This document shows, piece after piece, positions 1-10,082 of a stretch of 64,000 bases of DNA. The position numbers and the translations under genes were made by a program. Within the stretch, counting starts at the first letter, position 1; each line of letters starts with the position of its first letter. Source of the DNA: Saccharomonospora amisosensis (GTDB lineage Bacteria > Actinomycetota > Actinomycetes > Mycobacteriales > Pseudonocardiaceae); assembly GCF_011761185.1 (NCBI RefSeq), contig NZ_JAAOYM010000001.1, positions 1,116,001 to 1,180,000 on the forward strand. Direction: 5' to 3'. The notes below the pieces were generated by a model. That model made no database searches, was not told where the DNA came from, and worked only from the letters and a program-made list of their open reading frames with translations.

Positions 1-55
1 CGTGGTTGGCGCCCTTCTTCTTCCGGTCGCGGCGCTTGCGGGCTCGCTTCGACAT
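1..55 (-). CDS. Ribosomal protein bL37 (partial, runs off left edge)
   Basis: The minus strand encodes the first 18 residues, MSKRARKRRDRKKKGANH, of a very basic small protein. This matches what is known of bL37, an actinobacterial large-subunit ribosomal protein of about 24 residues that ends in a similar KKGANHGKR-type stretch. The start ATG at 55-53 is preceded by a strong ribosome binding site, GGAGGAG, at about 69-63. The 3' end lies outside the window. It is divergent from the sensor kinase gene. The identification rests on N-terminal residues alone, but the composition is distinctive. Confidence 0.7.
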   Translation of the reverse strand, partial: MSKRARKRRDRKKKGANH

Positions 56-150
56 CGCTCACTCCTCCATGGCTAACTCGGCGTCTAGTGTGTCACGTGG
101 GAGCGGGTTCGCTCGCATTGCCTCCGAACCGTGGGAGGGCCGGGAGGGGA

Positions 151-1683
151 ATGTCCACGCTAGCTGAGCTGCTCGCCGACAACACCGGCCTACCGGGCGA
201 GGCGGTCGACCACCTGCAGATGGTGGTCGCCGAGTGGCAGTTGCTCGCCGACCTGTCCTTCGCGGACTTCCTGCTGTGGGTTCCTTCGGAACAAGACGAT
301 GGCGACTTCGTCTGCGTGTCGCAGGTGAGGCCAACGACCGGCCCGACGGCTCACCCCGAGGACGTGGTCGGCACCAGGTTCACAACGGCTGACCACCCGC
401 AGCTGGGCAGGGCGATGCGGGAGGAGCGCATCTGCCGCGAGGAGGAACCGCACTGGTACCGGGACCTGCCGATGCGCAGGGAAGCCATTCCGGTGCGCTT
501 CGGCGACTCCGTGATCGCCGTGCTCAGCCGCGACACGAACCTCGCTTCACCGAGGGTGCCGAGTCCGCTGGAGATCGCCTACCTCGGTAGCGCCGCCGAC
601 CTGTGCCAGATGATCGCAGACGGCACCTTTCCCAGCGTCGACGGCACTTCCGACGTGCACACCAGTCCCAGGGTTGGGGACGGGCTGATCCGTGTGGACT
701 CCAGCGGGACCGTTGTGTTCGCCAGTCCCAACGGGCAGTCGGCGTACCACAGGATGGGGCACGAATCCGATCTCATCGGGACCAGGCTGGCTCCGCTGAC
801 CCGGTCGCTCATCAGGGACCCGTTCGACGCGACGGAGGTCTCGCACCGCATTCTGGACGCACTGGACGGTAAGCCGGGCAGCCGCACCGAGGTCGAGTCG
901 AGGCGTGGCGCCGTGGTGCTGTTCCGAGCGCTGCCGCTGCGGCCAGGGGGCCGAGCGGCCGGAGCCCTGGTGCTGGTTCGCGACGTCACCGAGGTCAAGC
1001 GCAGGGACAGGGCCCTGTTGTCCAAGGACGCCACCATCCGCGAGATCCACCACCGGGTGAAGAACAACCTGCAGACGGTGGCAGCGTTGCTGCGGTTGCA
1101 GTCGCGCAGGACGCCCTCACCCGAGGCACGCCAGGCACTCGGCGAGTCGGTGCGCAGGGTCTCGTCCATCGCCATGGTGCACGAGGCGCTGTCGATGTCG
1201 GTCGATGAACGGGTGGATCTGGACAAGCTGCTCGACAACGTGCTCCCCATGGTGGGTGAGGTCGCCACGGCGGAGTCGCAGGTGACGCTCTCGCGGACCG
1301 GCTCGTTCGGGGTGGTGGTCGCCGAGATCGCGACGCCGCTGGTGATGGTGGTCGCCGAGCTCGTGCAAAACGCCGTCGGCCACGCGTTCGCGGGCGGGCG
1401 CAACGGCAAGGTGGAGATCGTGGTCGAGCGATCGGCCCGCTGGCTCGACGTGCTGGTACGCGACAACGGCAAGGGCCTGCCCGCGGGGTTCTCCCTGGAG
1501 CGTGCCGACGGGCTCGGGCTGCAGATCGCGCGGACTCTCGTGGAGTCGGAGCTGCGTGGTTCGCTGTCACTGCGCGGAATCCGGGAGGACGACACTGCCG
1601 CGGGTGGGGCTGCCACCTCCGCGGGTCGGCGTCTCGGTGGAACCGAGGCCGCGCTGCGCATCCCGCTCAGCCGCCGAGTGTGA
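151..1683 (+). CDS. pdtaS: PdtaS-type sensor histidine kinase
   Basis: This 510-residue cytosolic sensor kinase has the architecture of mycobacterial PdtaS (about 500 residues). An N-terminal GAF/PAS sensing half is followed by a HisKA_2 dimerisation box with the sequence EIHHRVKNNLQ (His300/His301) and a HATPase domain containing ELVQNAVGHAF, DNGKGLP and GLGLQIARTLV. In the family it phosphorylates an ANTAR-domain response regulator (PdtaR) that acts on RNA; no such gene is in this window, so the partner is encoded elsewhere. No membrane segment is seen. An upstream in-frame start at 88 is possible, but ATG 151 has a purine-rich GGGAGGGG directly before it and gives the family length. Its neighbours bL37 and whiB1 are the same as in Mycobacterium, which supports orthology. 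Confidence 0.85.
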   Translation: MSTLAELLADNTGLPGEAVDHLQMVVAEWQLLADLSFADFLLWVPSEQDDGDFVCVSQVRPTTGPTAHPEDVVGTRFTTADHPQLGRAMREERICREEEPHWYRDLPMRREAIPVRFGDSVIAVLSRDTNLASPRVPSPLEIAYLGSAADLCQMIADGTFPSVDGTSDVHTSPRVGDGLIRVDSSGTVVFASPNGQSAYHRMGHESDLIGTRLAPLTRSLIRDPFDATEVSHRILDALDGKPGSRTEVESRRGAVVLFRALPLRPGGRAAGALVLVRDVTEVKRRDRALLSKDATIREIHHRVKNNLQTVAALLRLQSRRTPSPEARQALGESVRRVSSIAMVHEALSMSVDERVDLDKLLDNVLPMVGEVATAESQVTLSRTGSFGVVVAEIATPLVMVVAELVQNAVGHAFAGGRNGKVEIVVERSARWLDVLVRDNGKGLPAGFSLERADGLGLQIARTLVESELRGSLSLRGIREDDTAAGGAATSAGRRLGGTEAALRIPLSRRV

Positions 1684-1736
1684 TCGCGATTCGGGGGCGA
1701 ATCGCCGGGCTTTTCGCGGAGGCACATCCGGAGCGC

Positions 1737-1773
1737 TTGAGGGCCGACACCCGAAATGGATGTCGGCCCTCAA
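1737..1773. terminator. Strong hairpin terminator after pdtaS
   Basis: A perfect 13-bp inverted repeat (1737-1749 and 1761-1773; arm TTGAGGGCCGACA) encloses an 11-nt loop and is followed by ACCTTTTG. It lies between the convergent pdtaS and whiB1 genes and could serve both strands. Confidence 0.8.
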
Positions 1774-1774
1774 A

Positions 1775-1796
1775 CCTTTTGCCTTGGGGCAAAAGG
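1775..1796. terminator. Second adjacent hairpin
   Basis: A perfect 9-bp stem, CCTTTTGCC (1775-1783) pairing with GGCAAAAGG (1788-1796), with a 4-nt loop. It abuts the first hairpin. Read on the minus strand the arm ends in CCTTTTGCC, so it is a plausible terminator for whiB1 transcripts. Confidence 0.55.
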
Positions 1797-1903
1797 AAAT
1801 CGCTCTTGTGCCCGCGGCTTGAGTGTTCTCAGTGAATGCTTAACACTCGCTCCCGGCCCCTTCGTGAAACGCCAGGTGATCCGGGAACTGCCACGAGGTC
1901 ATC

Positions 1904-2158
1904 TCAGAAATTGCTGCGCGTGCCGATCTGCGCACGGCGACGCTTGAGTGCACGCCGCTCGTCTTCGCTCATGCCGCCCCAGACGCCTGCGTCCTGGCCG
2001 CTGGCCAGTGCCCAGGCCAGGCAGTCGGAAGCGACGGTGCAGCGGTGGCACACGGCCTTCGCCGCGGCAATCTGCGAGACAGCCGGGCCGCTTGTTCCCA
2101 CGGGGAAGAACAGTTCCGGGTCCTCGTCTCGGCAGGCCGCGCGGTGGCGCCAGTCCAT
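1904..2158 (-). CDS. whiB1: WhiB1 iron-sulfur transcription regulator
   Basis: The 84-residue protein has exactly the length of mycobacterial WhiB1 and shares long identical runs with it, such as RDEDPELFFPVG and GVWGGMSEDERRALKRR. Four cysteines (C9, C37, C40, C46) can hold the 4Fe-4S cluster, followed by the GVWGG turn and a basic C-terminal DNA-binding tail. WhiB1 of Mycobacterium is an essential, nitric-oxide-responsive partner of the primary sigma factor. ATG 2158 was chosen because AAGGAG lies 13-18 bases upstream and the protein then matches the family from residue 1; an in-frame ATG at 2206 would add 16 unrelated residues. A Crp-like box lies 71 bases upstream. Confidence 0.92.
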   Translation of the reverse strand: MDWRHRAACRDEDPELFFPVGTSGPAVSQIAAAKAVCHRCTVASDCLAWALASGQDAGVWGGMSEDERRALKRRRAQIGTRSNF

Positions 2159-2228
2159 TTTCGTGAGCTCCTTTTGGGGCGCGGCTGTCCGCGCCACAGT
2201 CGTCATGGCGGTCGTTTCTTGGGGTGCT

Positions 2229-2244
2229 TGTGAATGCTTTCACG
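2229..2244. promoter_or_regulatory. Crp-type box upstream of whiB1
   Basis: TGTGA-N6-TCACG (TGTGAATGCTTTCACG) differs from the ideal Crp palindrome TGTGA-N6-TCACA at one position. It lies 71 bases before the whiB1 start. The M. tuberculosis whiB1 promoter is known to be bound by the cAMP receptor protein Rv3676, so position and sequence agree. Confidence 0.7.
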
Positions 2245-2387
2245 AAGCTCCGGCTTCGACAAGTGTTTCGAGGAGATCGGTGAGTCAGCTCACCCGGCCA
2301 AGCGACCGGCCTGACCTGCGAATTTGTGGTGTCGCGGGGTCTGTTGACCGGTCGACGTTGCGGTGAGTGGGCTCTTTCCGTCGCTGA

Positions 2388-2408
2388 GCGGCAAAGCCAG
2401 TTTGCCGC
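2388..2408 (-). terminator. Hairpin terminator after lipid kinase gene
   Basis: A perfect 8-bp stem, GCGGCAAA (2388-2395) and TTTGCCGC (2401-2408), with a 5-nt loop, 38 bases downstream of the minus-strand lipid kinase stop. There is no T-run after it. It separates that gene from the whiB1 promoter. Confidence 0.5.
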
Positions 2409-2445
2409 AGGTGATCACGTCGATGCGTTGACCGACAGCAACCAC

Positions 2446-3372
2446 TCAGCTCACGACGGTGAGCGCACGGGGCACGCTGACGAACTCCACGTGCCGACGC
2501 TGCCCGACCAGATCTCCGTCGACCTGCAAGTTTACCTGCTCCTTCGCGGTGATGCTGACGATCGCCAGGTCATCGTGACGCAGCAGACGCCCGCCCCGGT
2601 GTCTCGCACGCTTGCGCAGTGCCTGTCCAACGTGCCGAAGCACCGTCGGCAGGCCGAGGCTTGTCAGTGCGAACAGCCCGAGTCCGGTGTCGAACGAGCA
2701 CTCGGTATTGAGCTGAACCGGTCGCGCGCCGAGGTAGCTCCAGGGAGCGGTGTTGGAGACGAACGCGGTGCGCACCTCCACCGGTTCCTCGCCGGGAAGG
2801 CGGACGGTCAACGATGTCCTGCCCCGAGGGTGGCGCAGATAGCAGGACACCGCGGTGCGCAGGTACAGCGATGGTCCCGTCTGCTTGCCGCGCCGTTGCT
2901 CCACTTCCGCCACGACGTCGGCGTCCCAGCCCATCCCGGCGTTGAAGGTGAACCATCGCTCGCCAGCTCTGCCGAGTCCGACCTGCCTGCCGTGCCCGCC
3001 CTCCAGTGCGCGCAGCAACACGTGCGTGGCCTCGACCGGATCGCGGGGCAGTCCAAGTGCCCTGGCGAAGACGTTCGCTGAACCGCCGGGAACGACGCCG
3101 AGCATCGGCACCGAGTCGAACTGTCCCGGGCGGCCGTCGGTGTCGGCGAGCAATCCGTTCACGACCTCGTTGACGGTGCCGTCCCCGCCATGCGCGACGA
3201 CGAGTCCGATGCCGTCGGCGGCCGCCGCTCTCGCGACGGCCATGGCATGACCCCGGTGTTCGGTCTCGACGACGTCGAGCTTGACCTGACTGGCCAGTGC
3301 GTGCGCCAGCACGTCGCGGCCACCCGGTGTGGTCGCGGTGGCTTGCGGATTCACGACGAGAACTGCACGCAC
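2446..3372 (-). CDS. Diacylglycerol/sphingosine-kinase-family lipid kinase
   Basis: This cytosolic protein of about 308 residues starts with VLVVNPQATAT and carries the nucleotide-binding HGGDGTVNEVVNGL motif of the DAGK catalytic domain, then GVVPGGSANVFARALGLP and a beta-sandwich C-terminal half. Family members phosphorylate diacylglycerol or related lipids; the actual substrate is unknown. An equivalent DAGK-like gene lies beside whiB1 in M. tuberculosis. The start is uncertain: GTG 3372 puts the conserved VLVVNP strand near the N terminus but has no clear ribosome binding site, while ATG 3423 would add 17 residues. It is transcribed toward whiB1 but separated from it by a hairpin. Confidence 0.8.
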   Translation of the reverse strand: MRAVLVVNPQATATTPGGRDVLAHALASQVKLDVVETEHRGHAMAVARAAAADGIGLVVAHGGDGTVNEVVNGLLADTDGRPGQFDSVPMLGVVPGGSANVFARALGLPRDPVEATHVLLRALEGGHGRQVGLGRAGERWFTFNAGMGWDADVVAEVEQRRGKQTGPSLYLRTAVSCYLRHPRGRTSLTVRLPGEEPVEVRTAFVSNTAPWSYLGARPVQLNTECSFDTGLGLFALTSLGLPTVLRHVGQALRKRARHRGGRLLRHDDLAIVSITAKEQVNLQVDGDLVGQRRHVEFVSVPRALTVVS

Positions 3373-3690
3373 TACCGCAGAGTAGGTGACCCGGCAGCGG
3401 TTCCGGGCCGGTTGACCGCACAACTTCTGCGAATCTCGTCACTGCGTGATGAACGCGATGAACCCGGTGGACACGTGGTCTCGTTCGCTCCTGCCGGTTG
3501 CCCTCCGTTCGCCTGGCGGCCGTTGGCCGCACCGGACTCCGCGTCGCGACGAGTGCACCCCGAGCCGACCGCTCGCTCATCGACGACAACAGAATCTTTG
3601 CTCGCGGCCCGGCCACGCGAAAACGGCCGTCCGGGTGGCATACCATCGATGGTGCTCACGCACGGTCACCTGACGGGAGGGCCGCAACCC
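3373..3690. other. Divergent intergenic region, 318 bases
   Basis: It separates the minus-strand lipid kinase from the plus-strand membrane protein and must hold both promoters. A short hairpin, GCGGCC-gtt-GGCCGC, lies at 3516-3530. TACCAT at 3640-3645 could be a -10 element for the membrane protein, but no matching -35 is seen. No convincing gene is present. Confidence 0.4.
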
Positions 3691-4176
3691 GTGCCCATTC
3701 GCGACAAAATCTCTCCCGCTCCCCGCGAGGTGCGTCTCGCGGGCGCGATCACCGTGCTGCCCGGTTTGGCCCTGCTGGCCATCGGTGTCGTGCTGACCGT
3801 CGACTCCGGTGGCGAGGCGGCAGCGCCGGGCAACAACATCTACGCCGAGATCGCCTACTACGCCGTGCTCGCCGCTGGTGTGCTGGCGGTCGCAACCGGT
3901 CTGCTCCTCGGCAAGACCTGGGCTCGCTCGCCCGCGCTGGTGGTAGGCCTGCTGCTCGTCGGAATCGGCTGGTACGCGGCTGGGCCGTCCGCCCAGCCCG
4001 GCTACGGCGTACCGATCATGCTTGCCGGCGCCGCCGTTGTGGTGTTGCTGTTCCGCAGGGCGTCGAGGGCCTGGGTGCTCGGGATGCGTGAGGGAGAGAC
4101 CGAGGAGGAAGCCGCCCGGCGAGGTGGGGCGGCCGGCAGGGCCGCCGCTCGGGACCAGGACGAGGACCAGCCGTAG
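3691..4176 (+). CDS. Small integral membrane protein of unknown function
   Basis: This 161-residue protein has four predicted membrane helices: LAGAITVLPGLALLAIGVVL near residue 15, IAYYAVLAAGVLAVATGLLL near 55, SPALVVGLLLVGIGWYAAG near 80, and a fourth (VPIMLAGAAVVVLLF) near 110. A charged cytoplasmic tail rich in Arg, Glu and Ala (EGETEEEAARRGG) follows. Conserved actinobacterial membrane proteins of this kind have no assigned function. GTG 3691 is chosen because GGGAGGG lies at 3675-3681, nine bases before it. It appears to be a single-gene unit. Confidence 0.7.
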   Translation: MPIRDKISPAPREVRLAGAITVLPGLALLAIGVVLTVDSGGEAAAPGNNIYAEIAYYAVLAAGVLAVATGLLLGKTWARSPALVVGLLLVGIGWYAAGPSAQPGYGVPIMLAGAAVVVLLFRRASRAWVLGMREGETEEEAARRGGAAGRAAARDQDEDQP

Positions 4177-4287
4177 CCGGCGGACCTCTTCGGTAGTCCG
4201 ACAGGGCGATAAAAAAACGAATAGTCTTCACAAATTCCGGTACTCGTCGGTAATGTGCCCGCGGCACAGGCGCCGAAGGAGGCCGGT

Positions 4288-7113
4288 ATGCGGGCACGTA
4301 TCCCCGTCTTGATCGCGACCGCGGTTGTCACCATGGCGGGGGTGGTTGTACCCGCCGGGTCCGCGACGGCCCGGCAGTCGGACCCTCCACCCGCCGCGCC
4401 CGACTACTGCGAAGGCCAGTGCACCGACATCCTGCCTCCCGGCGAGAACGGCAACGCCACTCTCGCTCAGATCCTCGCGCACCGGCTGCTCGGCACCCGG
4501 CCCGCGCACGCGGACGACCAACTCGGTGCCTACGCCGCACTCGCCGACGAGTACCCCACCCTCACGACCGACACCATTCGCCGGTTCTTCAACGACGCCT
4601 CCTTCGGTGTCGAGCCGGACGACGTGGAAAGCGTCGTCCGGCCGCGCGACGACGTGACGATCATCAGGGACAAGTCGACCGGGGTGCCGCACATCTACGG
4701 CACCACCAGATCCGGTACCGAGTTCGGGGCCGGGTTCGCCGCCGCGCAGGACCGGCTGTGGCTGATGGACATCATGCGCCACGTCGGCAGGGGGCAGCTC
4801 ACCTCCTTCGCGGGTGGCGCGCAGGGCAACCGCGAACTGGAGCAGCAGTTCTTCAGCGCGGCGCCCTACACCGAGCAGGAACTGGCCGAGCAGATCGAAC
4901 GGGTGGCCCGGTCAGGCCCGCGCGGCGCGCGGGCGCTCGCCGACGCACGCTCCTACGTGGACGGCATCAACGCCTACATCGAGCGAGCCCACCGCGGTCG
5001 CTACTTCCCGGGCGAGTACGTGCTCACCGGGCACGTCGACCCGCTCACCAACATCGGTGAGATCGAGCCGTTCGAGCTGACCGACCTGGTGGTGCTGGCC
5101 TCGGTGGTGGGCGCACAGTTCGGTGCGGGCGGCGGCGGCGAGGTGCGCGCCGCTATCGCCAAACTGGCCGTCCAGGAGCGTTACGGGGTCGAGCAGGGTG
5201 AGCGGGTCTGGCGCGGCCTGCGCGCGGAGGACGACCCGGAAACCGTTCGCACGCTGCACGACGGCCAGCGGTTTCCCTACGGCAGGACCCCCGAGCACGC
5301 CAGGGGAACGGCCATGCCCCGACCCGACTCCGTGCGCGCTCAGCAGCTCGTCTTCGACCGGTCGGGTTCGGCCGCCGACGACGACACGGCCGCGTGGCAC
5401 GTGCCGGCTCCCGCCGAGCTGGAACCCGCACGCGGCATGTTCTCCGACGGCGTGCTGCCAGCAGACCTGCTCAGCGAGAAGCACGGCATGTCCAACGCGC
5501 TGCTGGTCTCGGGAAGGCACACCGAAAGCGGTAACCCCGTCGCCGTGTTCGGCCCGCAGACCGGTTACTTCGCCCCGCAGCTGCTGATGCTGCAGGAGCT
5601 ACAGGGCCCAGGCATTAGCGCACGCGGCGCTTCGTTCGCGGGACTGAGCTTCTACGTGTTGCTCGGAAGGGGACAGGACTACGCGTGGAGCGCGACCACG
5701 TCGGCGCAGGACATCGTCGACACCTACGCCGTGGAACTGTGCGAACCCGGAGGCGCGCGGCCGACGCCGGAGTCCGACCACTACCTCTTCGAAGGGCAGT
5801 GCCTTCGGATGGAGACGGTGGAGCGCGAGAACTCCTGGCGCCCGACTGTCGCGGACCCGACGCCGCCCGGCTCCTACACGCTGCGCAGCTACCGCACCAA
5901 GTACGGTCCGGTCACCCACCGCGCGGTCGTCGACGGCAAACCGGTGGCCTACGCATCGCTTCGCTCGACCTTCTTCCACGAGGTCGACTCGATCGTGGGC
6001 TTCCAGGAACTCAACGATCCCGGCGCCATCGGCTCCGCCCGTGACTTCCAGCGGGCCACCTCGAAGATCAATTACACCTTCAACTGGTTCTACGCCGACG
6101 CCGACGACACCGCCTACTTCAACTCCGGTGCCAACCCGGTGCGCCACTCCGACGCTGACCCGAGCATGCCGGTGTGGGGAAACGCGGGGCTGGACTGGCG
6201 CGGCTGGAATCCGGAAGGCAACTCGGCCGAGTACACCTCGTTCGAGGCTCACCCACAGTCGATCAACCAGGACTACTACATCAGCTGGAACAACGCGCAG
6301 GCTCTGGAGTACGCGGCGGCGGGGTACGAGAAGTCGTCGGTGCACAGAGGGGACCTGCTCGATCGCCGGGTGCGTGAGCTGATCGCGGACAGCGGCAAGG
6401 TGAACCGCGTGAAGCTGACGCAGGCGATGGCCGAGGCGGGTCTCGCGGATCTACGGGCCGAGCGGGTGCTGCCGGAACTGCTGCGGGTGATCGACACCGC
6501 GCCGGTGACCGACGAGGTGGCGGCCCGTGCCGTGGCCGAACTGCGTTCCTGGGCGCGGGACGGCGGCCTTCGCGCCGAAACCGAGCCCGGCAGCCAGCGG
6601 TACCGGCACGCGACGGCGATACGGGTCATGGATGCCTGGTGGCCGCTGCTCGTGCGGGCGCAGTTCGAGCCGGGCATGGGTGAGCGGGCCTTCGACGCCA
6701 TGGTGTCGGTACTCAAGATCAACGAATCTCCCTCCGGGTTCCAGAACGAGGTGCCCGGCAAGCACGTCGGGCAGCCTCATCAGGGCTCGGCCTACCAGTC
6801 CGGTTGGTGGGGGTATGTGCACAAGGACATCCGCGCGGTCCTTGGCGAGCAGGTGCGTGGCGACCTCGGCGAGCGGTTCTGCGGCGGAGGGGATCTGTCC
6901 ACCTGCCGCGCACTGCTGCTGGACACGCTGCGGCAGGCCGCGCGGCAGCCGATCGAGGACACCTACCCCGGTGACGCGGACTGCGAGGCGGGGGACCAGT
7001 GGTGCGCCGACTCGATCGTGCACCGGCCACTGGGCGGGATCACTCACGACAAGATCAGCACCCAGAACCGGCCGACCTTCCAGCAGGTGGTGGAGTTTCC
7101 GGCACGGCGCTGA
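4288..7113 (+). CDS. Secreted penicillin-acylase-family N-terminal nucleophile hydrolase
   Basis: This 941-residue protein has an N-terminal signal peptide (MRARIPVLIATAVVTMAGVV, cleavage near ATA-RQ) and the layout of penicillin/cephalosporin/AHL acylases. An alpha-chain region with GVPHIYGTTRSGTEFGAGFA and AAQDRLWLMD is followed by the self-cleavage site HGM-SNALLVSG; Ser402 would become the N-terminal nucleophile of the beta chain. Family enzymes hydrolyse amide bonds of acylated small molecules such as beta-lactams or N-acyl-homoserine lactones; the substrate here cannot be read from sequence. ATG 4288 is chosen over an upstream GTG at 4255 because GAAGGAGG sits at 4275-4282. It stands alone and ends at a hairpin shared with the convergent GNAT gene. 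Confidence 0.87.
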   Translation: MRARIPVLIATAVVTMAGVVVPAGSATARQSDPPPAAPDYCEGQCTDILPPGENGNATLAQILAHRLLGTRPAHADDQLGAYAALADEYPTLTTDTIRRFFNDASFGVEPDDVESVVRPRDDVTIIRDKSTGVPHIYGTTRSGTEFGAGFAAAQDRLWLMDIMRHVGRGQLTSFAGGAQGNRELEQQFFSAAPYTEQELAEQIERVARSGPRGARALADARSYVDGINAYIERAHRGRYFPGEYVLTGHVDPLTNIGEIEPFELTDLVVLASVVGAQFGAGGGGEVRAAIAKLAVQERYGVEQGERVWRGLRAEDDPETVRTLHDGQRFPYGRTPEHARGTAMPRPDSVRAQQLVFDRSGSAADDDTAAWHVPAPAELEPARGMFSDGVLPADLLSEKHGMSNALLVSGRHTESGNPVAVFGPQTGYFAPQLLMLQELQGPGISARGASFAGLSFYVLLGRGQDYAWSATTSAQDIVDTYAVELCEPGGARPTPESDHYLFEGQCLRMETVERENSWRPTVADPTPPGSYTLRSYRTKYGPVTHRAVVDGKPVAYASLRSTFFHEVDSIVGFQELNDPGAIGSARDFQRATSKINYTFNWFYADADDTAYFNSGANPVRHSDADPSMPVWGNAGLDWRGWNPEGNSAEYTSFEAHPQSINQDYYISWNNAQALEYAAAGYEKSSVHRGDLLDRRVRELIADSGKVNRVKLTQAMAEAGLADLRAERVLPELLRVIDTAPVTDEVAARAVAELRSWARDGGLRAETEPGSQRYRHATAIRVMDAWWPLLVRAQFEPGMGERAFDAMVSVLKINESPSGFQNEVPGKHVGQPHQGSAYQSGWWGYVHKDIRAVLGEQVRGDLGERFCGGGDLSTCRALLLDTLRQAARQPIEDTYPGDADCEAGDQWCADSIVHRPLGGITHDKISTQNRPTFQQVVEFPARR

Positions 7114-7121
7114 GCGATGAG

Positions 7122-7156
7122 GGGCACGGCAGGCGGCGGTGGCCCCGGCCGTGCCC
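7122..7156. terminator. Bidirectional hairpin between convergent genes
   Basis: A perfect 9-bp stem, GGGCACGGC (7122-7130) with GCCGTGCCC (7148-7156), lies in the 55-base gap between the acylase stop and the GNAT stop. No T-run; typical of high-GC terminators. Confidence 0.6.
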
Positions 7157-7168
7157 TGCCGGTAGCGA

Positions 7169-7669
7169 CTAGCTGGTTCGGCCTGCCTCGGCGGCGAGGG
7201 TGTGCAGCGGTTCGTCGGTGAGCCGGTAGACCGTCCACTCGTCCATCGGTTCGGCGCCGAGGCGGGTGTAGAAGCTCCTTGCTGGGTTCCAGTTCAGTAC
7301 CCACCACTCCAGCCGCGCGTAGCCGCGGTCCACACACTCCCGCGCCAGCGTGGCGAGCAGCGCCTTGCCGAGGCCCGACCCGCGAAACTCCTCACGCACG
7401 TAGAGGTCCTCGAGGTAGATACCGTGCACGCCGCGCCAGGTGGAGAAGTTGAGAAACCACAGCGCGAAGCCGACCACCTCGCCATCGACCTCGGCGACAT
7501 GGCCGAACAGGGCCGGGTTCTCGCCGAACAGTGCCGTGGCGAGTTGTCGGGAGGTGAGCAGGCATTCCTGCGGTGCCCGCTCGTACTCGGCCAACTCGTG
7601 GACCAGTTTCACGACGGCGTCCACGTCGCCGTCGCGGATGCGCCTGATGCGGTTGTCCGGGTCGTTCAA
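7169..7669 (-). CDS. SSAT-like GNAT acetyltransferase
   Basis: About 166 residues forming one GNAT domain. The pattern LVHELAEYERAPQECLLT, then VVGFALWFLNFSTWRGVHGI, then YLEDLYVREEFRGSGLGKAL is that of the spermidine/thialysine N-acetyltransferase branch, including the acetyl-CoA pyrophosphate loop RGSGLGKA and the later WNPARSFYTRLGA. The likely reaction is acetyl transfer to a polyamine or lysine-like amine. The start is probably TTG 7669 with GCGAGG upstream, 20 bases after the stop of the preceding phosphatase gene, so the two are probably co-transcribed. There is no ATG or GTG in the conserved N-terminal part, so the start is inferred. Confidence 0.75.
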   Translation of the reverse strand: MNDPDNRIRRIRDGDVDAVVKLVHELAEYERAPQECLLTSRQLATALFGENPALFGHVAEVDGEVVGFALWFLNFSTWRGVHGIYLEDLYVREEFRGSGLGKALLATLARECVDRGYARLEWWVLNWNPARSFYTRLGAEPMDEWTVYRLTDEPLHTLAAEAGRTS

Positions 7670-7689
7670 GGAGAGCCTCGCGTTTGTCG

Positions 7690-8277
7690 TCAGGACGGTG
7701 GGACGTTGAGATGCTGGATCTGTGGCACGCCTCGCTCGTGCCCCAGTACGGTCACGCTCGCCGGATCGAACCGGAAGTGGACTCCGGCGCAGGGAGCGAG
7801 GCCGAGCCAGCGGGCGATGAGCACCCGGCTGAGGTGCCCGTGCCCGACGAGGATGACGGCTCCTTCGGTGAGTGGGTCGCGCACCCTGGTGAGTAGCCGG
7901 TCGGCCCTCGCGCCGACCTCGTCCGCGCTCTCGCCCCCGGGTGTCTCGTGCGACCACACCGTCCAACCCGGCACTCGCTCGCGGATCTCGGTTGTGGTCA
8001 GCCCCTCGTAGTCGCCGTAGTCCCACTCGGACAACTCCTCGGTGACCTCGTCCACGCGCAGCCCCGCCAGCTCGGCGGTGCGCAGCGCCCTGCGGCGCGG
8101 ACTGCTGAGCACCAGCACGGGTGAGCGGTCGTTCATCATGGCGTAGGTCCTGCCCGCCGCGTGCGCCTGCCGCTCCCCGACGGCGGTCAGCGGCAGGTCG
8201 GTGCGCCCGGTATGCCTGCCCTCGGCGGACCACTCGGTCTGGCCGTGGCGTAGTAGGACGAGCGGGTGCTGATCCAC
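7690..8277 (-). CDS. Histidine phosphatase (phosphoglycerate-mutase-like)
   Basis: This 195-residue cytosolic protein opens with the catalytic LVLLRHGQTEWSAEGRHTG motif, whose RHG histidine forms the phospho-enzyme. It continues with SSPRRRALRTAELAG and WDYGDYEG and ends with the second catalytic histidine in ILVGHGHLSRVL. These features define the broad-specificity histidine phosphatase branch; the substrate is unknown. GTG 8277 is the best start. No ribosome binding site precedes it, but TATATT at 8289-8284 ends six bases upstream, consistent with a leaderless mRNA. It is the first gene of a likely two-gene unit with the GNAT gene. Confidence 0.8.
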   Translation of the reverse strand: MDQHPLVLLRHGQTEWSAEGRHTGRTDLPLTAVGERQAHAAGRTYAMMNDRSPVLVLSSPRRRALRTAELAGLRVDEVTEELSEWDYGDYEGLTTTEIRERVPGWTVWSHETPGGESADEVGARADRLLTRVRDPLTEGAVILVGHGHLSRVLIARWLGLAPCAGVHFRFDPASVTVLGHERGVPQIQHLNVPPS

Positions 8278-8283
8278 ACAGCG

Positions 8284-8289
8284 AATATA
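8284..8289 (-). promoter_or_regulatory. -10 element of likely leaderless promoter
   Basis: TATATT on the minus strand lies six bases before the GTG of the phosphatase gene, so the transcript would begin at the start codon. No clear -35 was seen. Confidence 0.45.
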
Positions 8290-8387
8290 GCCGCAGGCGG
8301 TGACGGGAACCGGTGTCGATTCGTGGCGGCGGTGTCGTCGCCACGTTCCACTCTTCGGGTGAAACTTAACAGCGTTTACCCAGGTGA

Positions 8388-10049
<1,662 letters not shown>

Positions 10050-10082
10050 TCGTCGGCTCGCGCTGCTCGACTCAACCTCGAT

